NCBI GenBank assembly: GCA_902806095.1 | Contig: CADCVF010000036.1 | Location: 41,969-105,968 of the forward strand | Origin: an uncultured Rubrobacteraceae bacterium | GTDB taxonomy: Bacteria; Actinomycetota; Rubrobacteria; Rubrobacterales; Rubrobacteraceae | Reading direction: 5' to 3' | Length of the DNA stretch: 64,000 nucleotides | Part shown: piece by piece, positions 7,953 through 16,273 of the stretch | Position numbering within the stretch: the stretch's first letter is position 1 | Layout of the letters: each line of letters opens with the position of its first letter | Position numbers and translations under genes: made by a program | Notes under the pieces: generated by a model | Told to the model about the DNA's origin: nothing | The model's database searches: none | What the model saw: only the letters and a program-made list of their open reading frames with translations

Positions 7953-9489
7953 TCCCTCCCGAACGACGGGGATCGGCCGCCGCCTCGAAATGTCCCTCCG
8001 GTGTGCGTCTGACTGCGTTGACGCCGCCGAAGAACATGTTCGGTGTCTCGTAGGTCAGGACCCGTTCGTAGCTGTCGAGGTCAGCCGTGCTGGCACCGGC
8101 CTCGCAGGCGAAGAGATCCCCCTCCGCGTGGAAACGCGGTGCCAGTACCGCCTCCTCCAGCGTCATCCCGAAATCAAGCACGTTTATGACCGTCTGAAGT
8201 ATGGCCGTGGGTATGCGCGAGGCGCCAGGCGACCCGAGCGCGATGATGCCGCCCTCCTCCGAGGAGACGACGGTCGGGCTCATGTTGGAGATCAAACGCT
8301 CCCCCGGCGCGAGCGCGTGGAAGCCTCTCGGGTTTAGCTCTGGCTCGCCGAGAGTGTTGTTCATCGGGATGCCCGTGCCAGGTACTACGAGCCCTGACCC
8401 GTAGCCCATGCTGGCCGTGATCGAGACGGCCAGGCCATCGCTGTCCACGCACGAGAGATGTGTGGTATGCGGCGAGCCGAAGCCGGAGAAGATCCTGCGC
8501 CGCTGCTCCGCCGCGTACTCCTCCCCTGTCAGCCGCTCGGCGACCCGGCCGTTCTCTTCACCGTCGAGGTAGGCCGTCTCGCGATCTTCGAGCGCCAGCT
8601 TCATCGCCCCGGTCATCACCCTCACGTACTCTGCCTCAGGCATGGTTGCCAGCTTGTAGGCGGAGACGACTTTGAGCATCTGGGCCAGCGTCGGGCCCCC
8701 GGCGGAAGGCGGGCCGTTGGTATGCATGGCACCCGCGCCGTACCGAACGCTCATAGGCTCCCTGATGACGGCCTCGTACCCGGCGAGGTCCTCTTCGGTT
8801 ATGATGCCGCCCATCTTCAGCATGTAGGAGGAGATCGTGCGCGCCAGGCCCCCCTCGTAGAAGAGCCCCGCCCCATCCTCCCCGATCGCCTCCAGCGTAT
8901 CGGCGAGCTCGGGGAACCGCACCTCTTCGCCTTCCAGATACACCCGCTCCCCATTGTAGAAGTGCTTGCGGGTCTCGTCGGTGAGCCTCAGTACCTCCTC
9001 GGCGACCCCGAACCAGAGTGCCGAGGTCCTGCACAACCTGAACCCTTCGCGCGCGAACCTGACCGCCGGGGCCAGAGCCTCCTTCATACCGAGCCGGCCG
9101 TGGCGCGCCAGGAGCTTCTCCCATCCCCGCAGGGAGCCTGGCACGGCAGACGATGCCCCCCCGACGATGGAGCGTACTCCAGCCCCATACTTGAGGAGGA
9201 TCGTCTGCGGGCTGCCACCGGCCCCGAAGGCCGAGGCAGGGAGCCCCTTGCCAGGCATCGCGTCGTAGTAGTCGATAAGCTCAGCCCCGCCGGAAGAATC
9301 CCTGACCAGGGCGAACCCGCCGCCCCCGATCGAACTCATCAGCGGCTCCGTTACGCCAACGGCCGCCGATGCGGCCACGGCCGCATCGGCGGCATTGCCC
9401 CCCGCCCTGTACGTCTCGGCGGCGGCCTCGGCCGCGTAAGGCGTACCCGCGGCGGCGGCGAACGTACTGTTACTGCCTGTAGTCTCCAT
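7939..9489 (-). CDS. ggt: Gamma-glutamyltransferase family protein
   Basis: A 516-residue Ntn-hydrolase precursor of the gamma-glutamyltranspeptidase family. It shows the N-terminal AGGNAADAAVAASAAVGVTEP block and SSIGGGGF, and HTTHLSCVDSDGLAVSIT, where the first Thr of TTH (about 342) should become the N-terminal nucleophile after autocleavage. No signal peptide is visible, unlike the periplasmic enzymes, so it may be a cytoplasmic glutamyl hydrolase or glutathione/amide hydrolase. A CATAAT hexamer ends eight bases before the ATG and there is no ribosome site, suggesting a leaderless transcript. It shares a transcript with arginase, pointing to amino-acid nitrogen recovery. Confidence 0.9.
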   Translation of the reverse strand: METTGSNSTFAAAAGTPYAAEAAAETYRAGGNAADAAVAASAAVGVTEPLMSSIGGGGFALVRDSSGGAELIDYYDAMPGKGLPASAFGAGGSPQTILLKYGAGVRSIVGGASSAVPGSLRGWEKLLARHGRLGMKEALAPAVRFAREGFRLCRTSALWFGVAEEVLRLTDETRKHFYNGERVYLEGEEVRFPELADTLEAIGEDGAGLFYEGGLARTISSYMLKMGGIITEEDLAGYEAVIREPMSVRYGAGAMHTNGPPSAGGPTLAQMLKVVSAYKLATMPEAEYVRVMTGAMKLALEDRETAYLDGEENGRVAERLTGEEYAAEQRRRIFSGFGSPHTTHLSCVDSDGLAVSITASMGYGSGLVVPGTGIPMNNTLGEPELNPRGFHALAPGERLISNMSPTVVSSEEGGIIALGSPGASRIPTAILQTVINVLDFGMTLEEAVLAPRFHAEGDLFACEAGASTADLDSYERVLTYETPNMFFGGVNAVRRTPEGHFEAAADPRRSGGSAFA

Positions 9490-9596
9490 GATTGGCTATT
9501 ATGCACCGTCTTTACCGCGTCGTGCCGCCCAGGACTGAAAAATGCCAATTCCAACAATATATGAGGAGAGGCCGCAGGAGACAGAGCGGCCTCGAA

Positions 9597-9640
9597 CAAA
9601 AAGGAGCCCGGATGACGCGCGATGGCGCCTCCGGGCTCCC
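9597..9640 (-). terminator. Intrinsic terminator of the beta-propeller fragment gene
   Basis: On the minus strand GGAGCCCGGA pairs with TCCGGGCTCC (10-bp stem, 17-base loop), followed by TTTTTG. It separates the upstream small gene from ggt. Confidence 0.85.
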
Positions 9641-9699
9641 GAACTCTGTGCTCTGCGAAACTCACTCACTCCTCCGGTGCCACCCGGAGGGAGGAATCG

Positions 9700-10047
9700 C
9701 TATTGACTCCCCCAGTAAGGATCTTGGTCGCTTGTAGAGTTGTCGGTGACTGGCTTCCTACCACCCCCGTCGGGTGCGATCGTATAGATCTCATCGTCGG
9801 TTCCGGGTCCGGCGTAGTTGGCATAGGCTATGCGCTTACCCGAAGGCGAGTAGGAAGGACTGAAGTCGGACGTGGAGTTGTCGGTGACGTTGAGCTTGCC
9901 TCCCCCGCCGCCTCCATCGCCTCCCCCATCTTCCTCAGCGTCTCGGGGGTGAACACGCCGCGCAGCGCCCTGACCTTTTCCCCTCGAAGACGGGCGCGAC
10001 CGGCTGGCTAGAGCCATTGTCGCCAGCACAAGCACTACTCGTCGCAT
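9700..10047 (-). CDS. Small secreted PD40/TolB-type beta-propeller fragment
   Basis: A 115-residue protein from ATG 10047, preceded by AGGAG. A short basic, hydrophobic N-terminus (MRRVVLVLATMALA) could be an export signal but is quickly broken by Arg/Ser residues. A glycine run follows, then two copies of a propeller strand pattern: TDNSTSDFSPSYSPSGKRIAY and TDNSTSDQDPYWGS at the C-terminus, with DDEIYTIAPDGGG between. Real TolB-like propellers carry six to eight such blades, so this is a fragment or relic of a longer gene; the odd composition between residues 15 and 50 suggests a frameshift. The longer ORF-track start has no ribosome site. Confidence 0.55.
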   Translation of the reverse strand: MRRVVLVLATMALASRSRPSSRGKGQGAARRVHPRDAEEDGGGDGGGGGGKLNVTDNSTSDFSPSYSPSGKRIAYANYAGPGTDDEIYTIAPDGGGRKPVTDNSTSDQDPYWGSQ

Positions 10048-10200
10048 GCCTACTCCTGTGCATCCCCTACACGCTCCCCACCGGAGCGTTTGGACACAAG
10101 GTAACAAATCTGTGAGGCTGGGGCTACTACTTCCGAGAAATCAGCTTACGAGAAGCCCAACTTCAGGGAATCCACCTTCCATGCACTCGGGTCGATAAGG

Positions 10201-11412
10201 CTAGCCGGCTTGCTCGTCCGTCGGAGCCTCATCAGGGCGCAACCACAGCGAGACGTGGGCTGGCTGCATCGTCTCCTTTACCACACCTACCAGGTCGCCG
10301 CTGAGTGCGTCCAGATCTGTTTCCTCGCGCAACTGTGCAGAGAAGGCTTCGAGGGTGTTCCTTGCGTCGTACTTGTTGCGATAGAAGCGCCTATCTATGA
10401 AGGACTGGATACGCCGCCTCAAGGGGTTGAACATCGCCGCTATCAAGAGGGTGGAAGCCACGACCGCAAGGGTAGACTGCTGGCCAGTGAGTGCTACGAA
10501 GAGCCGCTGCAGTAAAACGATTCCACCGAAGTACATCAGCGCCAGCACAAGCGTCAGCGAGCCGTAGACGAGGGTGCGGTTCACGATAAAGTCTATGTCG
10601 TAGAGGCGATACTTGAGGATCGCGATACCCGTCGCGACGGGAAGCCCTATGAGGGGGAGCTCATACATCAGCGAACTGGCCGGCACGAGCCCCGTCAAAG
10701 CGAAGGAGAACCAGATCACGAACACGACGATCATGACGCCGACGGCGTACACGAACCACTTCAGTTGCTGGCGTTCGTCGCCCCTCGACCGGCGGAAACG
10801 TACGATCACAGCCGCCCCACTCGCCACGATCAGCACCGGGAACGTGTAGTTGAAGAGCTCGTAGAGCAGGCCCATGATCTCGGACTCCAACCCCAACGGG
10901 TTGCGGACGGACGTTAGCCTGAGATCGTTGGTCTCCGGAGATAGCCAGGACGCCAGCGTGAAAAGCACGACGGAGCCCGCAGTCCCCCATAAGAGCGGAC
11001 GCCAACGTGGGGAGGGCAGCCTCCCCGTAGGGAACAACAAGAGTAAGAACGAAACGAGAAGGAACCATCCGAGCCCGCGCGCCCACGCGCCGAACCACGC
11101 AGCCCACACCCCGGCAGGTAGCGCACCAGGGTCGGTGATCAGCGCGTAGACGCCGTATTCCAGCGTGAACTCTCCCACAATCCAAACGAAGGCTCCAGAG
11201 AGAAAGAGCCAGCCGATCGCGTTCTCGGGACGGTACGAGGCGACCAGGGCGCCAACCGTAGAGAACGCGAGAATCAAGACAGGGAGTAGTGCCTCGCCCC
11301 ACAAGGAGGATGCGGGCTCGTTGAGTGATGCAAAAAACAGTGTGAGCATCGAAATCGGCACGATCAACGCCCACACACTCCACGCAAACCAGCCGCCAGT
11401 GCGACCGCTCAT
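10201..11412 (-). CDS. Seven-helix sensor-like membrane protein without kinase domain
   Basis: About 403 residues from ATG 11412 (an upstream TTG at 11472 adds 20 hydrophilic residues). Seven or more hydrophobic helices cover residues 10-330, including LLVSFLLLLFPTGRLPSPRW and YRLYDIDFIVNRTLVYGSL. The latter stretch is typical of the membrane sensor half of a family of actinobacterial and Chloroflexi signalling kinases. After the last helix comes a DHp-like amphipathic segment (FNPLRRRIQSFIDRRFYRNKYDA) and a GAF-like start, then the protein ends at about the point where a kinase would begin. The role is probably signal reception, but no output domain is visible. No partner gene is adjacent. 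Confidence 0.6.
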   Translation of the reverse strand: MSGRTGGWFAWSVWALIVPISMLTLFFASLNEPASSLWGEALLPVLILAFSTVGALVASYRPENAIGWLFLSGAFVWIVGEFTLEYGVYALITDPGALPAGVWAAWFGAWARGLGWFLLVSFLLLLFPTGRLPSPRWRPLLWGTAGSVVLFTLASWLSPETNDLRLTSVRNPLGLESEIMGLLYELFNYTFPVLIVASGAAVIVRFRRSRGDERQQLKWFVYAVGVMIVVFVIWFSFALTGLVPASSLMYELPLIGLPVATGIAILKYRLYDIDFIVNRTLVYGSLTLVLALMYFGGIVLLQRLFVALTGQQSTLAVVASTLLIAAMFNPLRRRIQSFIDRRFYRNKYDARNTLEAFSAQLREETDLDALSGDLVGVVKETMQPAHVSLWLRPDEAPTDEQAG

Positions 11413-11786
11413 GCCACCGACTCTCTCGCCCGTTCCGTCACACCACCACACTACACCACTACCGTCTTCCAAGCGTTACGACAAACGTTACGAGGATGGT
11501 CTTGTGAGCAGCGCAGAGGCGGAGTTCCGAACATGGGATAGATCCCCTACGGAGAAGAACTTCCACTCTACCCACAGGAATGAAGTTCGGGCTAGCAAGG
11601 CGTTCTGCCAAAAAGTAGGTGTCATGGGTGGAAGTCAATCTGCATGTTGGTGCGCGAAGGGTCCAGCTTGTAACTCGGCTCTTTACTTTTTCCTGCAAAG
11701 TGAGATATTCGATGGCGAATTGACTTGTAGGGAGTCTAATTGGCTATGATACGCCAGTAAGCACTCTAGCGGAAAGGGTTGGCATC
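11413..11786. other. Divergent intergenic region upstream of pncB
   Basis: About 370 bases between the sensor-like gene and pncB. Frames here are short and unlike any family I know. The only supported element is a promoter-like pair near 11720-11750. Confidence 0.4.
11720..11750 (+). promoter_or_regulatory. Candidate promoter of pncB
   Basis: TTGACT at 11720-11725 and TATGAT at 11745-11750, separated by 19 bases (one or two longer than ideal), in an AT-richer patch 37 bases before the pncB start. Confidence 0.5.
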
Positions 11787-12956
11787 TTGCGAGAGGAGAG
11801 TAAGGGCATTGGTAGCAGGAGGTTCAACTCGGCCACGGACGCGGAGATCCTGAACGCCGACGTTGCAGACTCCTACTTCCACAGGACGATGGAGATCCTG
11901 CGTGCCCGCGGCCTCGAGGACACCCCCGTGCACGCCGAGCTCGCCTACAAGACCTCAGACCCTGACGAATGGTTCGTGGTCGCAGGCCTCGACGAAGTCG
12001 CCTACCTTCTCGACGGCGTCGACGTCGATGCGCGGGCCGTGCCCGAAGGTACGATCTGCCGTCCCCAGGAGCCGATCCTGACGCTCTCTGGCCCCTACGG
12101 CGCTTTCGGCGAGCACGAGACGGCGATACTCGGCCTGCTCTGCCAGGCCTCTGGCGTGGCCACAGGGGCGGCCCGCTGCCGCCTCGCCGCCGGTGAGAGG
12201 CCTGTGATCTCCTTCGGCGCGCGCAGGATGCACCCTGCCGTCACCCCCATGATCGAACGCGCAGCCTACCTCGGAGGCTGCGATCTGGTCGCCGTAGACC
12301 TTGCCGTCGAACGCCTCGGCATCCCGGCCACGGGGACGACTCCCCACGCCCTCGTCCTGATCCTCGGCTCGACCGCCGAAGCGGCCAATGCTTTCGACGA
12401 GGTGATGGAACCGGAAGTGCAGCGCACCATAATCATAGATACCTTCGACGACGAGAAGTTCGGCGCACTACTCGCCGCCGGGGCCATACCGGATTCGATC
12501 TCAGCGATCCGGATGGACACGCCGGGCAACCGCCGCGGCGATTTTTTGGACCTCATGCGTGAGGTCCGCTGGGAGCTGGACCGCAACGGCTTCGAGCACG
12601 TGAAGATCTTCGCCTCAGGCGGCATCGACGTGGAGTACATTCTCCACCTGAACCCGATCTGCGACGCTTACGGTGTCGGCGGCGCTATCGCGGACGCCCC
12701 CATGATCGACTACTCTCTCGACATAGTGGAGGTAGACGGCGAAGACCGCTCGAAACGCGGCAAGCGCGGCGGGCGCAAACGCCTCCTGGAATTGGACGGT
12801 GGCGAGCGCAAGATCCTGCCACAGACCACCCCAGCTCCTGAGGGCGCGACCGACGTCCTGAGCCCCCTAAAGGACCTGTACTCCTCCCCGCCCGATATCG
12901 GCGCCGTGCGTCAGCGCGTCCTGGACCAGCTGCGCACCGGCGACTTCGAACTCTGA
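11787..12956 (+). CDS. pncB: Nicotinate phosphoribosyltransferase
   Basis: Converts nicotinate plus PRPP to nicotinate mononucleotide in NAD salvage. The 389-residue protein resembles the shorter archaeal/actinobacterial NAPRTase type: FNSATDAEILNADVADSYF at the N-terminus, ISFGARRMHPAVTPMIERAAY near 137, the phosphate-binding block near 205-260 (IIIDTFDDEKFGA) and FASGGIDVEYILHL near 275. TTG start at 11787 with AAAGGG at good spacing. Stand-alone on the plus strand; the next gene is a zinc-ribbon protein 121 bases on, separated by an inverted repeat. Confidence 0.92.
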   Translation: MREESKGIGSRRFNSATDAEILNADVADSYFHRTMEILRARGLEDTPVHAELAYKTSDPDEWFVVAGLDEVAYLLDGVDVDARAVPEGTICRPQEPILTLSGPYGAFGEHETAILGLLCQASGVATGAARCRLAAGERPVISFGARRMHPAVTPMIERAAYLGGCDLVAVDLAVERLGIPATGTTPHALVLILGSTAEAANAFDEVMEPEVQRTIIIDTFDDEKFGALLAAGAIPDSISAIRMDTPGNRRGDFLDLMREVRWELDRNGFEHVKIFASGGIDVEYILHLNPICDAYGVGGAIADAPMIDYSLDIVEVDGEDRSKRGKRGGRKRLLELDGGERKILPQTTPAPEGATDVLSPLKDLYSSPPDIGAVRQRVLDQLRTGDFEL

Positions 12957-12997
12957 AGCCCCCTCCTCGCCGCGTAGGCCAAACTAGCTAGTCATAA

Positions 12998-13015
12998 ATC
13001 ACCCATTTGGGTGAT
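12998..13015. promoter_or_regulatory. Inverted repeat between pncB and zinc-ribbon gene
   Basis: ATCACCCA is followed after TT by TGGGTGAT, an exact 8-bp inverted repeat without a T-run, 60 bases before the next start. It could be an operator for the zinc-ribbon gene or a weak terminator for pncB. Confidence 0.45.
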
Positions 13016-13077
13016 GTGGGATTGTATCCACTGGTCCATGATAGTGGTGTGCTCAACGCGACAAGAAGGGAGGCGGC

Positions 13078-13551
13078 ATGGACAATTCGGACGGCGGAGC
13101 CAGAACCCTGACCTGCCCCTTCTGCTCGGAGGCCGAGCTCTGCGCCTTCGGCCGCAACTCCCTCAGGTGTGAGGAGTGCGGTGGGGTCCTCGGCGGGGCG
13201 CTCCTGGAGACGCTCAACCGGATAATCTCACTCCCCGACGCGGCCGGTGACCACGCTTGCGAGTGCGGTCACCCTGAGATGAGACGCCTTCCCGACAGCG
13301 TGTACCGATGTCCGGCCTGCGGATCGGAGGTCACCCCCATCTCCGCCCCTGTGTCCTGGAAGTCCCCAGACCACACCGAGGCGTACTGGTGTGGCTGGCT
13401 CGACGGCCGTTACGGAGATCCGGACTGGTTCACCAACAACGTCCGTCTGGCCAAATGGGAAGACCCCTCAGACCGCCTCGACTACTACCGCGGCCACCGC
13501 GCCGGCCAGGAGGCCCGTCTGCGGAAGTCCGGGCTAGTCGAAGCGTCATAG
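13078..13551 (+). CDS. Zinc-ribbon protein of unknown function
   Basis: 157 residues with two paired-cysteine modules: CPFCSEAELC...CEECGG (about 12-37) and CECGHPEM...CPACGS (about 61-83), each able to hold one zinc. The C-terminal half has no cysteines and is rich in Trp, Tyr and Asp (EAYWCGWLDGRYGDPDWF, LDYYRGHRAGQEARL). ATG with AAGGGAGG upstream. I do not recognise the family; the ribbons suggest nucleic-acid or protein binding in the cytoplasm. Octamer repeat DNA begins two bases after the stop. Confidence 0.7.
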   Translation: MDNSDGGARTLTCPFCSEAELCAFGRNSLRCEECGGVLGGALLETLNRIISLPDAAGDHACECGHPEMRRLPDSVYRCPACGSEVTPISAPVSWKSPDHTEAYWCGWLDGRYGDPDWFTNNVRLAKWEDPSDRLDYYRGHRAGQEARLRKSGLVEAS

Positions 13552-13590
13552 CATTTCAGCACGCGCCCTTTCGGGCGCTTTCAGCATTTC
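13551..13590. repeat. TCAGC-octamer/hairpin element, copy 1
   Basis: ATTTCAGC, then the hairpin GCGCCC-TTTC-GGGCGC (13563-13578), then TTTCAGC, directly after the zinc-ribbon stop. Same architecture as the other copies listed here; the hairpin may also terminate transcription. Confidence 0.7.
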
Positions 13591-13650
13591 GTATTTTCTC
13601 GTAGCCGAATGCGCGGTTCGGGATGGGTCGACACCCCTGCATATCGCTCC
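13582..13650. repeat. Diverged ~65-bp element, copy A
   Basis: Downstream of the octamers this stretch matches 39356-39427 by eye: both contain a CGAATG-GCG-TTC segment followed by GGTCGA-ACCC and TGCA-ATCG at the same spacing, with small indels. Both copies follow a TCAGC octamer block. Confidence 0.5.
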
Positions 13651-13726
13651 TGGGGACTCCGCGACACTCTCGTAACCGGCCATCTCACAGATAACACTTC
13701 GGACACACCCACCCGCTGTGCAAGGG

Positions 13727-14296
13727 TCACGTCCCGCGCGAGCTGATCACCAGGTAGTAGCTACATGCCCCCTCGCCTGCATTGTCGAAGCGGTGCGGCA
13801 TGTCAGCCTCGAAGTACACCGCATCGCCCTCCTCAAGCAGATACTCCTCACCGCCAAGTGTCGCCTTCAAACGCCCCTGCTCGACGACGATGTGCTCCTC
13901 GACGCCCCTGCGGTGCGGCGGAAACTCGCCCGAAGTGGAGCCTTCGGGGATCTCGTTGCGGATGAACTCGACGCCCCTCCCGACGAAGTTCGGCGAGAGC
14001 AACTGACGCTCGAAACCCGTCTCGGGGTCGCGCATGACCATGCGCCTCTCTCTGGGCACGACGACGACCTCGCGCCGCTCCTCCATGCCGGCAAGCTGCG
14101 AGAGCGTCACACCAAGCCCCTCAGCAAGCTTCGCGGCGACCACCAAAGTTGGGTTCTTCTCCCCGCGCTCGAGCTTCGAGATCATGGCCCTGCTAACCCC
14201 GGAACGCTCGGCCAGCTCCTCCAACGTCAGACCTCTCCCCCGGCGTAACTCCTTTACACGGGCCCCCAACCGACCGGAGGAGACCGCGGCGACCAT
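13727..14296 (-). CDS. XRE-family transcriptional regulator with C-terminal cupin
   Basis: About 189 residues from ATG 14296 (GGGGG eight bases upstream); the ORF-track start at 14329 would add 11 residues. The helix-turn-helix covers about 8-62 (ELRRGRGLTLEELAERSGVSRAMISKLERGEKNPTL region) and a cupin_2 barrel about 100-185, with PHRRGVEEHIVVEQGRL and EEGDAVYFEADMPHRFDN. Such regulators usually sense a small metabolite through the cupin and repress a neighbouring catabolic or transport gene. The divergent neighbour is a lactate-permease-type transporter with its start only some 50 bases away, the natural target. Confidence 0.88.
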   Translation of the reverse strand: MVAAVSSGRLGARVKELRRGRGLTLEELAERSGVSRAMISKLERGEKNPTLVVAAKLAEGLGVTLSQLAGMEERREVVVVPRERRMVMRDPETGFERQLLSPNFVGRGVEFIRNEIPEGSTSGEFPPHRRGVEEHIVVEQGRLKATLGGEEYLLEEGDAVYFEADMPHRFDNAGEGACSYYLVISSRGT

Positions 14297-14330
14297 CGTA
14301 GAACCCCCGGTTGCAGTCGTATAGTTCATT

Positions 14331-14350
14331 TGGTAGAAGTTATTCTATCA
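14331..14350. promoter_or_regulatory. Operator-like inverted repeat between XRE regulator and permease
   Basis: TGGTAGAA-GTTA-TTCTATCA is an inverted repeat with one mismatch in eight, ending at the A of the permease ATG. It overlaps TAGAAT (minus strand), a plausible -10 box of the regulator. Binding here would block both genes. Confidence 0.6.
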
Positions 14351-15759
14351 TGGTAGATTCGTTGGGGGTTTTGGTCTCGGCTTTACCTTTCGCCGTCGCC
14401 GCTGTGGGGTTAGCAGGCCTGGGGTGGCCTGCGTCGAGGGCTGGTGCTGCGTCGCTGGCGACGGCGGTGTCGGGGGCTGTGGTGTGGCCGGGGTTGGAGG
14501 CGACTGCGGTGCCTGGGGCATTGCTCGGGGGACTCGGGACGTCGGCCCAGGTGCTTTACGTGCTGTTCGGGGGGTTATTGCTCTACAACCTGCTCTCGGC
14601 CGCAGGGGCGGTGGAGTCTGTGTCGCGGTTTCTCGGGAGATTGGAGCCTGACCGTGTGGCGCTTGCGGCAGGGGTTGTGGTAGGGGTGGCGCCTTTCTTC
14701 GAGTCCGTTACGGGATTCGGGGTGGCCGTGGTCATAAGCGCCCCGATCCTTTTAGCAGCGGGGTTCACACCGCTATGGGCCGCGGTGCTTGCGAGCTGGG
14801 GCCAGTGCGCCGTGCCGTGGGGCGCGCTTGGTGTTGGGACCGTGATCGGGGCCGACCTCGCGGGGATGGACTTCGGGACGCTCTCCGACGCGAGCGCATT
14901 CTTGAGCCTCCCCCTCTTCCCCGTCTACGGCGTCGCCGCCGTCGCGCTCGCGGGCGGGTGGACGGGTGTACGCCGACGTGGCGCAGAGGCGATGGTGCTC
15001 GGGCTGGTCGCAGGCGCGGGGACCATTGTGACGAGCCTGTACCTGGTCCCTGAGCTCTCTGGTGCCGTCGGAGGACTCGCCGCCACGGCGGTCTTCCTGG
15101 CGCGTAGGCGTCACCGCCTCTCCGGGGTTCCCGTACGCGCGCTCGTCCCTTACGCGTTCCTTCTCGCGCTGCTCGCGGCGGCGAACGGCATCGGGGGGCT
15201 GCGCTCGGTCATCGAAAAGCTCGGTCCCGTCTTCGATGGTCCGGGCCTTCCATTGCTTGTTTCCGGGGTGTTCGCGGCGCTGCTGTTGGGCCTCGGTGGA
15301 GAGGAGGCCGGTGCCGCAACCCGAAGAACCGTGAGGCAGTGGCTTCCGACTGCAGGGGCCGTCCTTACTTTCGTTCTGGCTGGAGAGGTGGTGGCAGAGA
15401 GCGGTGCAGCCGGGTTACTCGCCGGAGGCGCAGAAGCCCTTGGTGTCTACTTTCCCGCGGTCTCGCCTGTGCTCGCTGCCCTTGGCGGCGCTCTCACCGG
15501 CTCCAACGCGGCCTCGAACGCATTGTTCATGCCGCTTCAGGTCGAAGCTGCGCGGGGACTCCACATATCGGAGGTGCTCACGGCTGCGGTGCAGAACGTC
15601 GCGGGCAGTCACGCCAGCATGCTCGCCCCGCAGCGGATGGTCCTCGCGGCCACGGCTACGGGCCTGCTCGGCAGGGAGGGCGACATTCTGCGGGCCTCGG
15701 TCGCCCCCGTAGCCGTATCGATCGGCCTGCTTGCGCTCCTCGGGATGTTCCTTCATTAG
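14350..15759 (+). CDS. L-lactate permease (LctP) family transporter
   Basis: A 469-residue polytopic membrane protein from ATG 14350. The family signature is VGVAPFFESVTGFGVAVV (near 112-130), with repeated hydrophobic helices throughout and GGALTGSNAASNALFMPLQ near 395, typical of LctP/GlcA carriers. It should import lactate, glycolate or a related 2-hydroxy acid by proton symport. The ORF-track extension into the regulator promoter is unlikely. No lactate dehydrogenase lies nearby, so the substrate is open. Probably controlled by the divergent XRE-cupin protein. Confidence 0.88.
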   Translation: MVDSLGVLVSALPFAVAAVGLAGLGWPASRAGAASLATAVSGAVVWPGLEATAVPGALLGGLGTSAQVLYVLFGGLLLYNLLSAAGAVESVSRFLGRLEPDRVALAAGVVVGVAPFFESVTGFGVAVVISAPILLAAGFTPLWAAVLASWGQCAVPWGALGVGTVIGADLAGMDFGTLSDASAFLSLPLFPVYGVAAVALAGGWTGVRRRGAEAMVLGLVAGAGTIVTSLYLVPELSGAVGGLAATAVFLARRRHRLSGVPVRALVPYAFLLALLAAANGIGGLRSVIEKLGPVFDGPGLPLLVSGVFAALLLGLGGEEAGAATRRTVRQWLPTAGAVLTFVLAGEVVAESGAAGLLAGGAEALGVYFPAVSPVLAALGGALTGSNAASNALFMPLQVEAARGLHISEVLTAAVQNVAGSHASMLAPQRMVLAATATGLLGREGDILRASVAPVAVSIGLLALLGMFLH

Positions 15760-15783
15760 AGGGGTTTGCAAAGAGGCATGCAA

Positions 15784-15859
15784 GCAAGTCAGCACGCTCC
15801 GGATTCGCCTCCGCTTGTCAGCACTTCAGCTTGTTGTTTGTTTTGGGCTGAAATGCTGA
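15784..15859. repeat. TCAGC-octamer/hairpin element, copy 2
   Basis: AAGTCAGC (15786), a GC-rich spacer ACGCTCCGGATTCGCCTCC, then TTGTCAGC and ACTTCAGC in phase (15815-15830), a T-rich gap and inverted units GCTGAAAT/GCTGATGG (15847-15862). Follows the permease stop. Confidence 0.75.
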
Positions 15860-15909
15860 TGGCGCCTCGTGCGTAAAGCCGTGCGGGTTCTCCCGGTTCT
15901 GCGTGGACG

Positions 15910-16101
15910 TTACGCGGTTATTGGCGAGGTTTCGGCGGTGGAGGACTCCGACGCCAGGGTCTTCTGGCCCGAGGGCTGGGCTGCGATCTTGCACTTCTCG
16001 AGGAGGGCGATAGCCTTCTTGTAAAGCTCCTCCTCGGTACTAGCGTATCGACCGCCCTCGAAATCTACTTTCTGTTTGTCACCGATTTCCTGCATCACCA
16101 T
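15910..16101 (-). CDS. Small hypothetical protein
   Basis: 63 residues from ATG 16101 (MVMQEIGDKQKVDFEGG...), hydrophilic, with an amphipathic helix STEEELYKKAIALLEKC and a low-complexity Ser/Thr/Ala tail. The ORF track extends it to 168 residues, but the upstream part has the composition of a non-coding frame. No good ribosome site is visible. Family not recognised. Confidence 0.4.
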   Translation of the reverse strand: MVMQEIGDKQKVDFEGGRYASTEEELYKKAIALLEKCKIAAQPSGQKTLASESSTAETSPITA

Positions 16102-16273
16102 GAGGCTACACGTTCTACCTCGCCTTTTGGTTACAGGAGGGCAACAACCCGGTAAGAGTCCGGTAACGTGAGAGAGGGCCAAGCTATACCCACTATGCAG
16201 TCGGCGACAAAGGAGATAGGATTCGCATACACTTGTACTGACGCCTGAAACCTGATGCCTTGGAGGAGGCCAT

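Noticed and set aside
8458-9564. 368-codon plus-strand frame opposite ggt
   Set aside because: Complement of the ggt coding sequence.
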